Assembly: GCA_037043015.1 (NCBI GenBank)
Contig: CM073321.1
Span: forward strand, 12,346,001-12,410,000
Source: Bryum argenteum
Lineage: Eukaryota > Streptophyta > Bryopsida > Bryales > Bryaceae
DNA: 64,000 nt
Direction: 5' to 3'
This document shows positions 1 to 10,429 of this stretch, in pieces. A program made the translations under genes and the position numbers. The notes beneath the pieces were generated by a model. That model searched no databases. It was given only the letters and a program-made list of their open reading frames with translations, and had not been told where the DNA came from. Each line of letters starts with the position of its first letter. Position 1 is the first letter of the stretch.

Positions 1-1827
1 AAGTTAGTGTCACCGTGCATTCCGATCGAGGAGGACGAGAAGAAGTCCTTGACGGAGGATCTCGAGAAGATGGGACTAGCCGGCCTGCTGGACACGCCCT
101 GGGGTTTGCGCGACGCGGAGATGGTGCGCGAGATCAAGGTCGGCGCGCCAAATTAGTTCGAGGGGACGGTCAAAGGGAAGCCGGCTTCCTGGACGGCCGA
201 CCACTAGAGAGCTGTTTACGGCCTGACCGTAAACAGTGGAGTAGGGTTGTGCGGTCGGAAACACAAATGAGCGAAGAAGGCGTTCCACGGGAGTCCGCAC
301 AAGAACAACGGCTACTCGGTGGAGGATTGCAAGGATCCGAGGGAGCGCGCCATCATCAAGTTTTTGGCACCAATTATCCACGGGGAGAAGCCGCATCGCA
401 TAACCGTCCGGCTCGCCAACACCGTCCTGGGGTCCCTGCGCCGCGAACGAGAGGTCGACTGGGGAATGATTATCCGCGACCTGGTCGCCCGGCTCGCGGA
501 GAATGTAGGTAAAACCCGTCCTAGCCCTATTACTTCTTTTCTTTACCACCTATACAAGAAGGAGGAGGTGCTGACGGAGGAGGAGGAGTCGAACTACGAG
601 ATTGCGCTATCATCGCAAAACAACGGAGTGTTCGGGTCGGAGGAGAGCGCGGACAGCAAGGCCGTGTACTCGGACGAGGAGGAGGACGAGGTCGGATCAG
701 ACGACGGGGACGTCCCACCGGACGCGCCAGAAGAGCCGGCTCCAGAGGCAACCCCACCGCGGACGGGTCCAGAGGTAATCATCCTTCCGTCCCCGTCCCC
801 CCCTACAAACCTGACCGAGGCCAGAACTCAGACTGAGCGAGGACAGCCTTCGAGGCCGGTGGATGAAGGGGAAGTTACGGCCGACTGGGAGAACCCCATG
901 AATCCGAACGACCCCAGACTTCCCCCACCTCTCAGTCCGTCCGCCAACCACCCGGATCCCATGACGCGAGCATGGCACCACTTCCCGGAAGCCAGGTGCC
1001 AGTATTTCTTCTACCAACAGCTACTGTCGAAGCTATGCCAAGAGTTTGGGGTGAAGACGTTGCTGGAGGTGAAGCAGAAGTGGGACTCCAAACCGGATGA
1101 GGAGCAGTTCCGACGGATGGAGAAGCAGGTGACAAAGCTAACCCTGGAGAATAGACGTCTTCGCGAGACGGTCAGAAGAAGGAAGGAAGAACTCCTGGTC
1201 GGACGGCAGGTCGTAATCACGGCGAACGAGCAGGTCGTAAAGCTCGTCGAGATCTGCGAGACTCCGGCCGAGGTACTGCAGAAGGCGAACTTGTACGAGG
1301 CCGGAATCCTGGAGTCGGAGGTGTTTAAGGCGGAAACTTTCAGAAAGTTTCTCTTGGCAGAGAAGACGTACGCCGCGAAGGTTGAGAAGAGCAACGCCGA
1401 GGTCAAGGTGCTGCTCGACGCCGTCCGGGAGCAGATGAAGGAGGTAGTCATGTCGGCTTTCACTTCTACTCCGGCCAAGACTCCGAGGCCAGATCCGATT
1501 AAGATGGAGAGGACGGATGCTGGACCCTCCAGTCCGACCGTCACGAAGGGCAAGGCGAAGGTGAAGACGGAGGGAGACGCACCCGTCCCAGCAGATTCTC
1601 CGGCCAAGAACACTCGTACCGCGAAGAGGAAGCTCACGGCCGAGGAATACGAGAAGTCTCTTGGAGCCCAGAAGCTTCACGACATCGGCCTCGAGCACTC
1701 CGAAGAAGAAGAGTTGAAGATCGAGGACGAGACCAACTCCAACGAGGACGAGTACGTGATAACCGATACGGGCAAGAGATTGAAGGCAGGACGTATTGCA
1801 GCTACGCCACTGTTAATGGCATATTAG
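1..1827 (+). pseudogene. Decayed retroelement-associated coiled-coil protein, 5' end outside window
   Basis: Frame 1 reads as protein from base 1 to a TAG at 1825, broken by stops at 154 (TAG), 205 (TAG) and 268 (TGA). Each stop is one G-to-A change from TGG, and the reading on both sides is continuous, so I infer three Trp-to-stop mutations. Between about 280 and 540 lies a compact domain with the core VDWGMIIRDL. An acidic, Pro-rich linker follows, then a coiled coil at about 1090-1430 (heptads such as MEKQVTKLTLENRRLRE) and a Lys-rich tail with TAKRKLTAEE. The W-G-M core followed by a coiled coil resembles the extra 3' ORF of the Ty3/gypsy element at 59.2-61.4 kb, so I infer a similar structural or accessory protein of a related element. 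No catalytic motif is visible. The frame starts before the window, so the true start is unknown. Confidence 0.55.
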
Positions 1828-1842
1828 TATTTGTTAGTGAAT

Positions 1843-1972
1843 CCGACCTATACCAGTCGACCCGACCTTTACCGGTCGACCCGACCTTTACCGGTCGACC
1901 CGACTTTTACCGGTCGACCCGACCTACCAGTCGACCCGACCTTTACCGGTCGACCCGACCTTCCTGTACCGG
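1843..1972. repeat. 19-bp tandem repeat
   Basis: About seven head-to-tail copies of a 19-bp unit close to CCGACCTTTACCGGTCGAC follow the coding frame directly. One copy is shortened and two read CCAGTCGAC. The unit contains the palindrome GTCGAC. Confidence 0.85.
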
Positions 1973-1993
1973 TCTCGACTAGACTCTGTAGCT

Positions 1994-2100
1994 AGATCCA
2001 GATTCAGATCCAGATTCAGATTCAGATCTAGATCGAGATCCAGATCCCGATCCAGATCCAGATCCAGATCCAGATTCAGACCTAGATCCAGATCTAGATC
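1994..2100. repeat. Hexanucleotide microsatellite (AGATCC/AGATTC)n
   Basis: About 17 units of AGATCC with AGATTC and AGATCT variants. On the minus strand this reads as an Asp-Leu/Asn-Leu repeat, which I treat as chance translation. Confidence 0.9.
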
Positions 2101-3331
2101 ATAGATCTTCCCTTTGTACCTTCTTCTTATAAGTAAAGGCCTTCTTGTGTGATGAAACACATTGAGGTTAGGCATGTTTTACAATGTAGTGGCTCTTGTG
2201 TCTTGTTTGCCCTACCAGTAGGTAGAGCATGTATTTCCTCATTAACAGCCACTGAAGCGGCCGAAGCACGGGGTTAGTTCGCGAAGGAGGAGGTAGGACG
2301 TTTTAGAGGTCGGCAGTCAGAGGACGGCCAGGGTTAGGAGGTCGGATTGGGATCCGTCCTAGGCCAGTATAGTATTTTCTTTTTGGGAATGCGTGCCGCT
2401 TTTTGAGGAGTAGGCCTTGTAGGCCGGCGCCGCAATCCAGTTGATATCTAAGTCGTTGACTTAGAAGTACTTATAGGTGGTAGTTTGGCCACCTAAAACA
2501 TTCCTTGCTTGAGTGTTAATCGAACCTTCTTATGCGCATATTCAGTGTGATCATTTCTGTGTCTCCTTTTCAGTTGAGTGCTTGGAAAGTCGGATCTACT
2601 GTGTTGGGTTATGAGTTGGGAGTTAGGAATCCGGATTCGTTGTTAGATCGTTTCTGTGGAGTTGAAGTCGGGTTGGGCGTATTCTTGAGTGCCTTGTGTC
2701 TTGAACTGGTCTACGTGTCTGAGAGAGGGAAACTGGTGTGGTAAACACTTTACGGTCTAGGAGGGTCTGGGAGTAGAGTGTGTGAGGACGGATTCCAATC
2801 CGACCTCCAGCTGCCACAGACTTGGGTTCCTCTGTAGTCTCAGAGGACGGATCAAGCACAGTACGTGACCAGAATACGTGTAGACGTCTTCTAGCCGGAT
2901 TCGGAGCTCTTGGAGTCTGTCATTGTAGTAATTGTGATAGGGTAACCAGGACGGCCTGCGTGACCTGCTAGTTCGGACGGATAGGACGGATTAGTTGTGA
3001 GGACGTAATGTGTGCCTTCGTGGGTGTGTCTGTGAGTAAAGTCTAAGTGTGGAGGTTTCCGCCACGGTAAACATAAGGGAAAGAGTCTTTGTGCATCCCC
3101 TCTTGCAAAGGGATACCCTTGCCATGCAAGGCTAAAAACATAACTTGGTACTAGAAACGTTTGGTGGTTTGGCTGTTTTAGCACTACTTGTCTTGGTCAC
3201 TTCACAGAATCCCTGGAACGATACACGAGTCACCTAAACACGGGTTTTACACCAATAAATGTGTAAGGGAAGATAAAGTGAATACATGGCATCCGACACC
3301 TGTTCCAGCTCGGTGTAACTTGTTACCACAT
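2101..3331. other. No gene recognised
   Basis: Mixed-composition sequence between the microsatellite and the hAT remnant. Short open frames on both strands show no recognisable motif. It may include the 3' end or LTR of the left-edge element, but I found no boundary. Confidence 0.4.
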
Positions 3332-3334
3332 TAA

Positions 3335-4804
3335 TGGTGGCATCAAGTCGGGGGGAATGCCTTGCCAAAAATTGCGAAGAGGATTTTGGCATTGACATGT
3401 TCAGCTTCATCATGTGAGAGGAATTGGAACATGTACTCTTTCGTGCACAACAAAGTGAGGAATCGGTTGTCAACTTCCAAAGCAGAGGACCTTGTGTACA
3501 TCTATGCAAACGCCAAACTCGAGCGCCAGAAACGTATAAAATCGCCGAGTACGTGGTACGAAAATTATTTAGAAGAAGAGGACTCTGACGAAGAAGAGTA
3601 TATATCGGACAATGAATGGGATGATGGTGTATTCATGGATAACCCGGAGGCGGATGACGACAATCATCTCAATGACGGTAGCGAACACGACGACCTAGAG
3701 AATTGGAACGACAACAAAGGAAACATGACTATTCATGTCAAGGACCCGTTTGAGTTCGATGACGAGCACGATATTCCACAACTGCCTCGCCAGTTTGCGG
3801 TATTCGCCAATGACATAGAAGGAGAAGGAATGGCAAATTTACAGCTCCAAGAGAGTACCTGCCTAACAAAACAAGACTTGATAAACCGGATGGATGAAGA
3901 GAACATTGGTCCACTTAAAGGCAGCCCACACTCTAACAACGACGATAAACTTGAGAGTGTGAAGTGCACGGTTACCATGGCAGGAGTTCAAATGGACCAA
4001 ATTAAAGTGGAACCTGACGATGTATCCAATTCAGGTTGCATGGAAGTGGGGTCACCTAGAGTTTTAACCATTCAATCAAGGAATTCAACTCTTAACAGAG
4101 ATGACTCCGATGTACCTCTACAACAATTGTTCCCAAGGGTTACCCAATCTAAAGGGGCCCATACAAATCGTATGGTATTGCCGAAGATGGAGTTCAAGAT
4201 AGAACCAACAAGTCCAACATGCACCTGGGCATTGGTAGTGGCACGAGACGTCGGGCCGTCTTCACAACCTCGCAATCGTATTACACGAAGCCAAAAGCGT
4301 TTGAGGAAGGCACACGACCGACGATGTCGGAAAGGAGCACGCGTACATGAAGAAGTCCATGCGGGGATTGCTTCATCCAATAATCCGAATACACATACAA
4401 TGCGCCATCTACCACTGAACGCAAACGGGATCACTAATGCTTCACGGTCCTTGAAGCGCCAGGTTACAGTGAACAAAAAAACAACTACGGACACGGAATT
4501 GCGCAATTTGGCGAGTAAGGTTGAGTGTGAAGTACGTAATAAGACAGAGGATGAAGACGAGGATGGCGACCAAAGCACTGATGGCGCTACCCCAGGGCGA
4601 CCGCCGATCGCTATAAGCGACCGACGATCGCCCTGGGCGATCCTCGGTCGCTCACTACTAGACCGGCGGTCGCCTAGTAGCGGTTGCCAAGGCGACCGCC
4701 GGTCTCCCTACTCGACCGCCGGTCGCCTACGCGCGGCAGCCAGGGCGATCGGCGATCGCAGCAGGCGACCGACGTTCGCCCCTGTGCGACCGTCGGTCGC
4801 CTAG
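3335..4804 (+). pseudogene. hAT-family transposase remnant (C-terminal dimerisation domain)
   Basis: The readable frame opens just after a TAA at 3332 with WWHQVGGNALPKIAKRIL, then SCERNWNMYSF and VYIYANAK. This is the conserved C-terminal hAT dimerisation domain (W-W, then P-x-L/I-x-x-x-A, then E-R, then a final N). Transposases of this family cut and paste DNA in the nucleus. The BED zinc finger and the catalytic RNase-H-like core expected upstream are not found, so this is a 3' fragment. A long acidic tail follows (EEEDSDEEEY and others) with two IKVEP-like motifs that could be SUMO sites. The last 70 or so codons run into the GCGACCG palindrome cluster and are probably not native. The family call rests on the dimerisation domain only. 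Confidence 0.65.
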
Positions 4805-4830
4805 CGAGGTCGCCCACCCGCGGTCGCCCA
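4590..4830. repeat. Cluster of degenerate GCGACCG/CGGTCGC palindromes
   Basis: About nine imperfect dyads of the form GGCGACCG-N-CGGTCGCC lie 10-20 bp apart. Arms vary (GCGACCG, GCGATCG, GGCGATCC), but each left arm is still followed by its near complement. It overlaps the end of the hAT-derived frame. Confidence 0.75.
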
Positions 4831-5228
4831 CTGTGACGTGTATATTAATTTTCCACGTCATTATCAAGCCTACGCCACGTAGGAAAATAGCTTTTTACGT
4901 CAATGTCAATCTCAACAAGTTTTTTACTATGTAATTTTGGGTACGGTCGACATTTTCGTCGATCGGATGTCTAACAGACATGTCCAATACGACAAATCAG
5001 ACAGACATTCCGAAAAGTGTGTCTAATAAGACAACCCTGCCACCACCACGTGGTGACGGTGGTGCACTCGGAGGCCAACGTCGGGATCGACTCCCCCTCG
5101 TCCCTCGCCTGTTCGGAGTCGGTCCTCCGTGGACTGCTGGCGCTGGGCTTTACCCGGTTCAAGAGCTACCATCAGGCCAATGCGGTACAGCGGATACTGG
5201 AACGGCAGCACGATCTCTTGGTCGTACT

Positions 5229-5699
5229 CACTACTAGAAAGTTCAGTGTCCAAATCGACATGAAAACATTGAAATCTTCAGTTGATTTCGACGCGTTGAT
5301 TCGGACATTGATCAACACGAAAGTCTTGATATTATCTGTTGATTCGGTCAAGCATACTTTATTATTTTATTAGATCAAAATTAAAATTAAAATGACTAGG
5401 TTAGGGCCCACTTCAAACCCAACCATCGCACAAGTGAGGCCCACCCCACACCCCTCAATCTCTCTGTACCGTGGGCGGGGTTCGAACCCAGCACCTCCCG
5501 GCTCCTAACCCACGTCCTTCACCACCACACCACCTAAATTCATGCGTGCACACATATTTTTTAATACTTCACTTATAGGGAAACTGCCCCATTGGCTATT
5601 AATTTTCCTTTTAAAAACGTTTGTTTTTTCATAAAAAAAAAAATGCACTATTTCATGCAGGTATTTTTCTACATGTAGAAAAAATTTCGAAATTTTTTG

Positions 5700-5739
<40 letters not shown>

Positions 5740-6355
5740 AGGCTTGGGCGTCTTTTTACTGCCTAGCAGACTTTGAATATTTTTCACAATGTAATTTTTT
5801 TTTTTTTTCAAAATTTTTTTTTTGCACTATTTCATGCAGGTACTTTTCTACATGTAGAGAAAATTCCAAAAATTTTTGAATTTTTTTTTTTTGAGGCTTG
5901 GGCGTCTTTTTACTGCCCAGCAAACTTTGAATATTTTTCACGATGTAGAAATTTTTTTTTTTTCAAAATTTTTTTATGCTCTATTTTGTGCAGGTATTTT
6001 TCTACACGTAGGAAAAATATCAAAAAAAATTGAGTTTTTTTTCTTTTGAAGAAGTGGGGATGCCCCAAAGCATCTTCAATTTTCATTTTGCATTTTATTC
6101 GATGTCACAAATAGATTCAAAAGATTCCCAAAGATTCCAAAGATTCTGGAACATTCCAAAATATTCCAAAAAGATTCCATATTTGATGAAATTTTGTTGA
6201 TTCGGTCATTACACTACTCAAATCAACAAAAGATATTTTGCAAATTGTTGATTTTTACAAAAAGCTCAAAAATCAGTGAGTTCGGTCAATGCAGTGCTCC
6301 AAACAACAAAAATCAGTTGATTTTATGTTGATTCGGTCACAGTTTTCTAGTAGTG
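5229..6355. mobile_element. Non-autonomous CACTA-type DNA transposon, 1,127 bp
   Basis: The ends are perfect 12-bp inverted repeats: CACTACTAGAAA at 5229-5240 and its complement at 6344-6355. They are flanked by an exact 3-bp duplication, ACT, at 5226-5228 and 6356-6358. CACTA (En/Spm-like) termini and a 3-bp target duplication define the superfamily. Subterminal repeats of GTTGATTCGGTCA lie near both ends (about 5295, 5338, 6196, 6328, with a variant near 6278), as expected for transposase-binding sites. There is no transposase, so it must have been mobilised by another element. It sits in the helicase Walker A region; removing it with one ACT copy restores the frame from HDLLVVL to PIGGGESLLF. 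Confidence 0.9.
5640..6045. repeat. Tandem 155-180-bp repeat with poly(T) tracts inside the CACTA element
   Basis: Two and a half copies share a block (ATGCAGGTA, then TTCTACATGTAGAAA, then poly T, then GAGGCTTGGGCGTC) starting near 5645, 5823 and 5976. The copies differ mainly in T-tract length; the longest T run is about 38 bases at 5702-5739. Confidence 0.8.
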
Positions 6356-8100
6356 ACTGCCCATCGGTGGGGGCGAGTCGCTCCTGTTCATCTTACTCGC
6401 AATGGTGAAATCCGGGCGCTACACCACCGTCGTGATTTGCCCGTACGTGGCGCTGAGGAAGGGGATGGAGGGGCGCGCTCGGCAGATGAGGATATCCACG
6501 CAGGTCTACCCCGATCCCATGACTCCGGCACCGGCGGACATACTCTTGGCATCCGTGGAGAACTGTCTGTGCTCCGCCTTCCAAAACCACTCGGGGCGCT
6601 TGCACGGGAAAGGTAGGTTGGGGAGGATCGTGGTGGATGAGTGTCACCTCGCAGTGCTGGCAGGCTCGTGGCGTCCGGCGGTGCGGGACATGGAGCACGT
6701 CCGGAAGGTCCCGGTCCTGCTCCTCCTCCTTTCGGCGACGGTGCTCCCGAGCATGGAAGATCCACTCTGAAGAGGTTATTCAAATTCCAACTGACCGGCG
6801 TTCGGACCACGACGGATCGCCCCAACATCGCCTACGAGGCGAACAGGGACCGACGCCCGCCGGGGGCGAGGCTTCTGGAACTTCTAGCACGCACGGGTGG
6901 ACCGACCTCGAAGTGCATTGTCTTCAACAGGGGGCGCAAACAGACTGAAACCCTTGCGGCCATGCTACATGCGGTGGGCCTCCGCACGGTGCATTATCAC
7001 GGGCTCCTGGACGAGGCGAGCAAGGGCGCGGCCCACGAGTCGTGGATGAACGGGGATGCGGACATCATGGTGGCGACGGGGCATTCGGCGCAGGGGTCAA
7101 CTTCGGGGCTGTGCGCCTGGTTGTGCACGTGGATGAGCCGTACTCCATGATCGACCTTGCGCAAGAGAGCGGTTGGGGAGGCCGTGATGGATTGCCGACC
7201 AAACACACCGTACTGTTGCGGGACTCCTGGAGGCCGCGGGAAGCGACGAGTGCCGAGATTGCCGAGTATCTGGGTGGCTCCAAGTGTCGGCGTTGGGTGC
7301 TCCAGGAGTACGTCGATGGTTGTGGGCTTGACTTGGTTTACGTCCGGATCCCTGCAATGTGACGTCTGCGAGTCCATGGCCCGCCGCGCCCTTGGAACGA
7401 TCGTTCAGGAGACCCTCGAACCGGCCAGCCCCTAGACGACCATGAACTGGTTTGGAGGCAGAGGTGGTGGTGGTGGTGATGCCAGTGATCTCGCGGAGGA
7501 GGAGGATATTCCGACCAAGATGTTGCGCATGGGGGATGTGTTGCTGTCCAGGTCGGCGTCCAGGACCGTACATTGCCATGCCAACCAATCCTTGCTGTTA
7601 CTGGGTTTTGCCCAGTTCTTGAAGGAGGCCAAGGACAAGTGCATGCTGTGCACCCTCAAGAGTCGAGGGTCGTCCACACCCCATCCCATCGTGGAGTGCC
7701 CCCAGAACAGACACGTCTGTTTGAAGTGCTTGGGGCCAGCGCACATGTCTTCGTCTTGCCCCAACCGGGTGCCGTGGAAGCCCAGACAATGCTACGGCTG
7801 TGGCCTGCCCAACAAATTGGGCCGGCAGATACTCCACCCCATGAACTTCGGGCCCGGATGCAAATCCGTTGGCCAAGACAAGATTGTGTCGGGATGCTGG
7901 TACATGTGGAGGAATTACGGAACGTTCTCCGAGGTACTGGAGAGGTCGGGTTGCTCGCGCAACCTCCGCGACAACAAGTTTGCCCGTCAGATGGCAGAGC
8001 CGCATGGAACGTATGGAACCAATGTCGTGCACCTCATCATTCAGTATGTCCGAAGCACTCTCCATGAGGATGACAGTCTGTCTTTAGGTGCTGGAGTATC

Positions 8101-8460
8101 CTAAACCCCTCCATCATAGCCTAAACCCCTAAACCCTCGTCCCAGGAGCCTAAATCCCTCTGAGCATGGGTGCTTCTGCTGTTTGTACTACGGTACCCGA
8201 GAGAGTCTTTTGGCAATAAAGAACTTTGTGTAAAATATTCATTCCATCGACGTGTGGATTATTTGATGAGAACAAGTTCACTCCCTAAACCACACTCTTA
8301 GGTAATCTTGAGCGGTTTTTTGGGCTTTAGGGGCGGTTTTAAGGGTTTAGGGGGGTGGGGTGGGGGTAAAAACCGCTGCTGCTAAAACCGCCGACGGTTC
8401 GGAAACAGTTTCTCTGTGGTCCTAAACCGGTTTCCACAAACCGCCGGTTTAATCCTTCTT
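8101..8460. repeat. Degenerate telomere-like repeats and AAACCG-rich sequence
   Basis: Immediately after the helicase reading frame come scattered CCTAAACCCCT/CCTAAACCCT units (8101-8160) and then inverted TTTAGGG-like and AAACCG-rich stretches (8283-8460). These are degenerate relatives of the plant telomere repeat TTTAGGG. Confidence 0.65.
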
Positions 8461-9430
8461 ACATCACTTTTGCGGTTTATGGGTCATGGAACATGCGTAG
8501 CAGGGAGAGCAACGCGGGGTGTGTGGTCTTCTTGGAACTGAATGCACGGAACACACATGAACCGCTTAATTTGGTTACTCGCACTCGGATCCCGATCGTG
8601 TAAATTAACCACCTCCCTCGACATAGCAGATCGGATGTACCCATTTTCATTCCATGTCGGCTGCTAACATACAACCTAAATCGTAAACCCTCCTAGACAC
8701 ACGCTAACCCCAAAATTTGATTTTGATTCATCAAAAAATACCAAACAAAGGCAATGCATAACGTACCCACTGAGCAATCGTAAACACATTGCCACCCATA
8801 TGGGACCCTTCCTCTAAAACCACCGTCCACTCGGTCCCTAAACCGCAAAAGACTTCTAAAATCGGTAATGGCCCCTTCCCCCTAAAACCGTAGAGACATC
8901 GAGTGCCCGTCCCGTCGGCCTCGTCACTAAACCCCTAAACCCCTTAACCCCCTCTCCCCCCTAAAGCGGATGACGGCGGATTTTGCGAACGATGTTCGAA
9001 ACGAGTGCAGAAATTTCTACTGGCTACAACCCTACACTCCCAAAACCGCTCCGCGTCCCTCGTAGGCGTTCCCGCTGCGCGGCTCCGCGGTCGCCTGCGG
9101 CTCTTAAGTCGGCCTCCGGCCTCGTTCCACATAAACCTGTACGGAGCCTCAAATCTGATTAGCACCTACTTGACACAACCTGACGTGGGGTTTGCCGACG
9201 AAGGAGCAGTCACGGCGGACGACAGGACAAGGGGAGCGGACGCCGCAGACATGGGCAGACGGGGAAGGGGGGTTTAGGGGTTAGGGTGGCACACAGGAGC
9301 AAACGGGGCGGAGGGGTTTAGGTCGACCGTAGGGACGACTGGGCGGACGGGGCAGGTTGACCTGACTTGAGACCGGACTGGCGGAACAATGGACCTGTTT
9401 AGGGCTCGGGCGTGAGAGCGCTCATGCCGG
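8461..9430. other. No gene recognised; scattered telomere-like motifs
   Basis: Contains isolated CTAAACCCCTAAACC blocks (about 8928-8950) and TTTAGGGGTTAGGG (about 9270). No convincing coding region. Confidence 0.45.
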
Positions 9431-9439
9431 TCGTGCTAT

Positions 9440-10060
9440 GCATTGGCACATACTGGTCGGACGACGGAAAGAACGCGCTCTGCGTGGGAGCGGACCGACT
9501 TGGAAGTGGGGGCACAATGCCCGGACGACGGAGCCGACTTGTCGAACGTGGGAGCGGACTGGTGGGTCGAGGGAGCGAATTGGCCGGACGAGGGAGCGGA
9601 CTCGGAGGGCGCACGGGGCGGACAGATCGGACGAGGTAGCGGACTGATTGGACGAGTGTGCAGGAGACGGACCGAACGAAGGGAGCGGTTACGGATCGGT
9701 CGATGGGAGCAGAAGGAACGGACGTGGCAGCGGACGGGGCTGGGCGTGGCAGCGGACAGACGGGGCGTGGGAGCGGACGGGGCGGGCAAGGAAATGGACA
9801 TGTGGGTCGAGAGAGCGAACTGGCCGGACGAGGGAGCGGACTAGCAGGGCGGACGGATCGGACAAGGTAGCGGACTGATCGGACGAGTGTGCAGGGGACG
9901 GACCGAACGACGGAAGCGGTTACGGATCGATCAATGGGAGCGGAAGGAACAGACGTGGCAGCGAACGGGCTGGGCGTGGCAGCGGACGGACAGGGCGTGG
10001 AAGCGGACGGACTAGGCGTGGGAGCGGAAGGGCCAGGCGAGGGAGCGGACGGGGCGGACA
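9440..10060. repeat. GGGAGCGGAC minisatellite with a 240-bp direct duplication
   Basis: The region is built from 10-13-bp units such as GGGAGCGGACG and GGACGAGG. A larger repeat lies on top: GGGTCGAGGGAGCGAA at 9564 returns as GGGTCGAGAGAGCGAA at 9804, a 240-bp shift, and the following 200 bases also match closely. The long minus-strand open frame across it is a product of the repeat. Confidence 0.8.
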
Positions 10061-10137
10061 GAGAGACAGCACGGATCGGACGAGATGTCTCACTAAAACC
10101 GCATTGTAGAATCCCATGACGTAGGGACATTTAGCCA

Positions 10138-10290
10138 ACACTAAACCCTAAATCCTAAACCCTATAAACCCTAAAACCCTCTAAACAGCAAATACCGATT
10201 GCCCTCTATTTTGAGTTGAACTTCAAAGTAATACGCTAAAAATCCTAAAACCCTAAAGTTTAGCAATGCTTGAACCCTAAACCCTACGGA
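10138..10290. repeat. Interstitial telomere-like repeats
   Basis: Short runs of CCCTAAA/CCTAAAACC variants (CTAAACCCTAAATCC near 10141, CCTAAAACCCTAAAG near 10240, AACCCTAAACCC near 10273) mark the left edge of the ACACCGGTGT satellite. Confidence 0.7.
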
Positions 10291-10429
10291 AGGAGCTGCA
10301 CCGTTGACACCCCCACTCCCCACGCTGAACGCTTTAGCAAGACGTGTGATGTTGTGTGCCCATCCAACTAGAGAATTTACGTCCATGACTATCCGTGTGT
10401 GGAAAGCCTACACATGCATTTCTAGGGGA

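Larger units (their letters stand above)
5041..8104 (+). pseudogene. RecQ-like DExH helicase with C-terminal zinc knuckle, interrupted and frameshifted
   Basis: A superfamily 2 helicase of RecQ type (3'-5' DNA unwinding) can be read in pieces. From 5041 the Q-motif region gives LLALGFTRFKSYHQANAVQ and HDLLVVL. After a transposon at 5229-6355 it continues as PIGGGESLLF, the Walker A loop with Glu in place of the usual Lys. Motif II is DECH at 6636-6647, and LSAT follows at about 6729. A frameshift near 6767 leads to TTTDRPNIAYEANR and CIVFNRGRKQTE, and a one-base loss near 7082 leads to GAGVNFGAVRLVVHV and the motif VI remnant QESGWGGRDG (normally QESGRAGRDG). A further shift lies near 7345 and a TAG at 7433. 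The C-terminal part has a CCHC zinc knuckle, CLKCLGPAHMSSSC, at 7718-7759. The adjacent telomere-like repeats recall subtelomeric RecQ helicases of fungi, but that link is inference. Confidence 0.75.

Noticed and set aside
1011-1637. Open frame of about 208 codons antisense to the left-edge coiled-coil gene
   Set aside because: The plus-strand frame has coherent domain structure; the antisense frame is Ser/Phe-rich complement of a Lys/Glu-rich coiled coil.
5396-5545. Possible tRNA-derived SINE in the CACTA element (GGTTCGAACCC near 5478)
   Set aside because: A box B-like palindrome is present and a weak box A can be forced on the minus strand, but no tail, duplication or fold supports it.
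5697-6033. Phe-rich open frames
   Set aside because: Translations of poly(T) tracts inside the CACTA-type element.
9399-10130. Long minus-strand open frame of about 240 codons, rich in Pro, Ser and Arg
   Set aside because: It lies wholly in the GGGAGCGGAC repeat, where several frames stay open because of composition. No domain or start context supports it.
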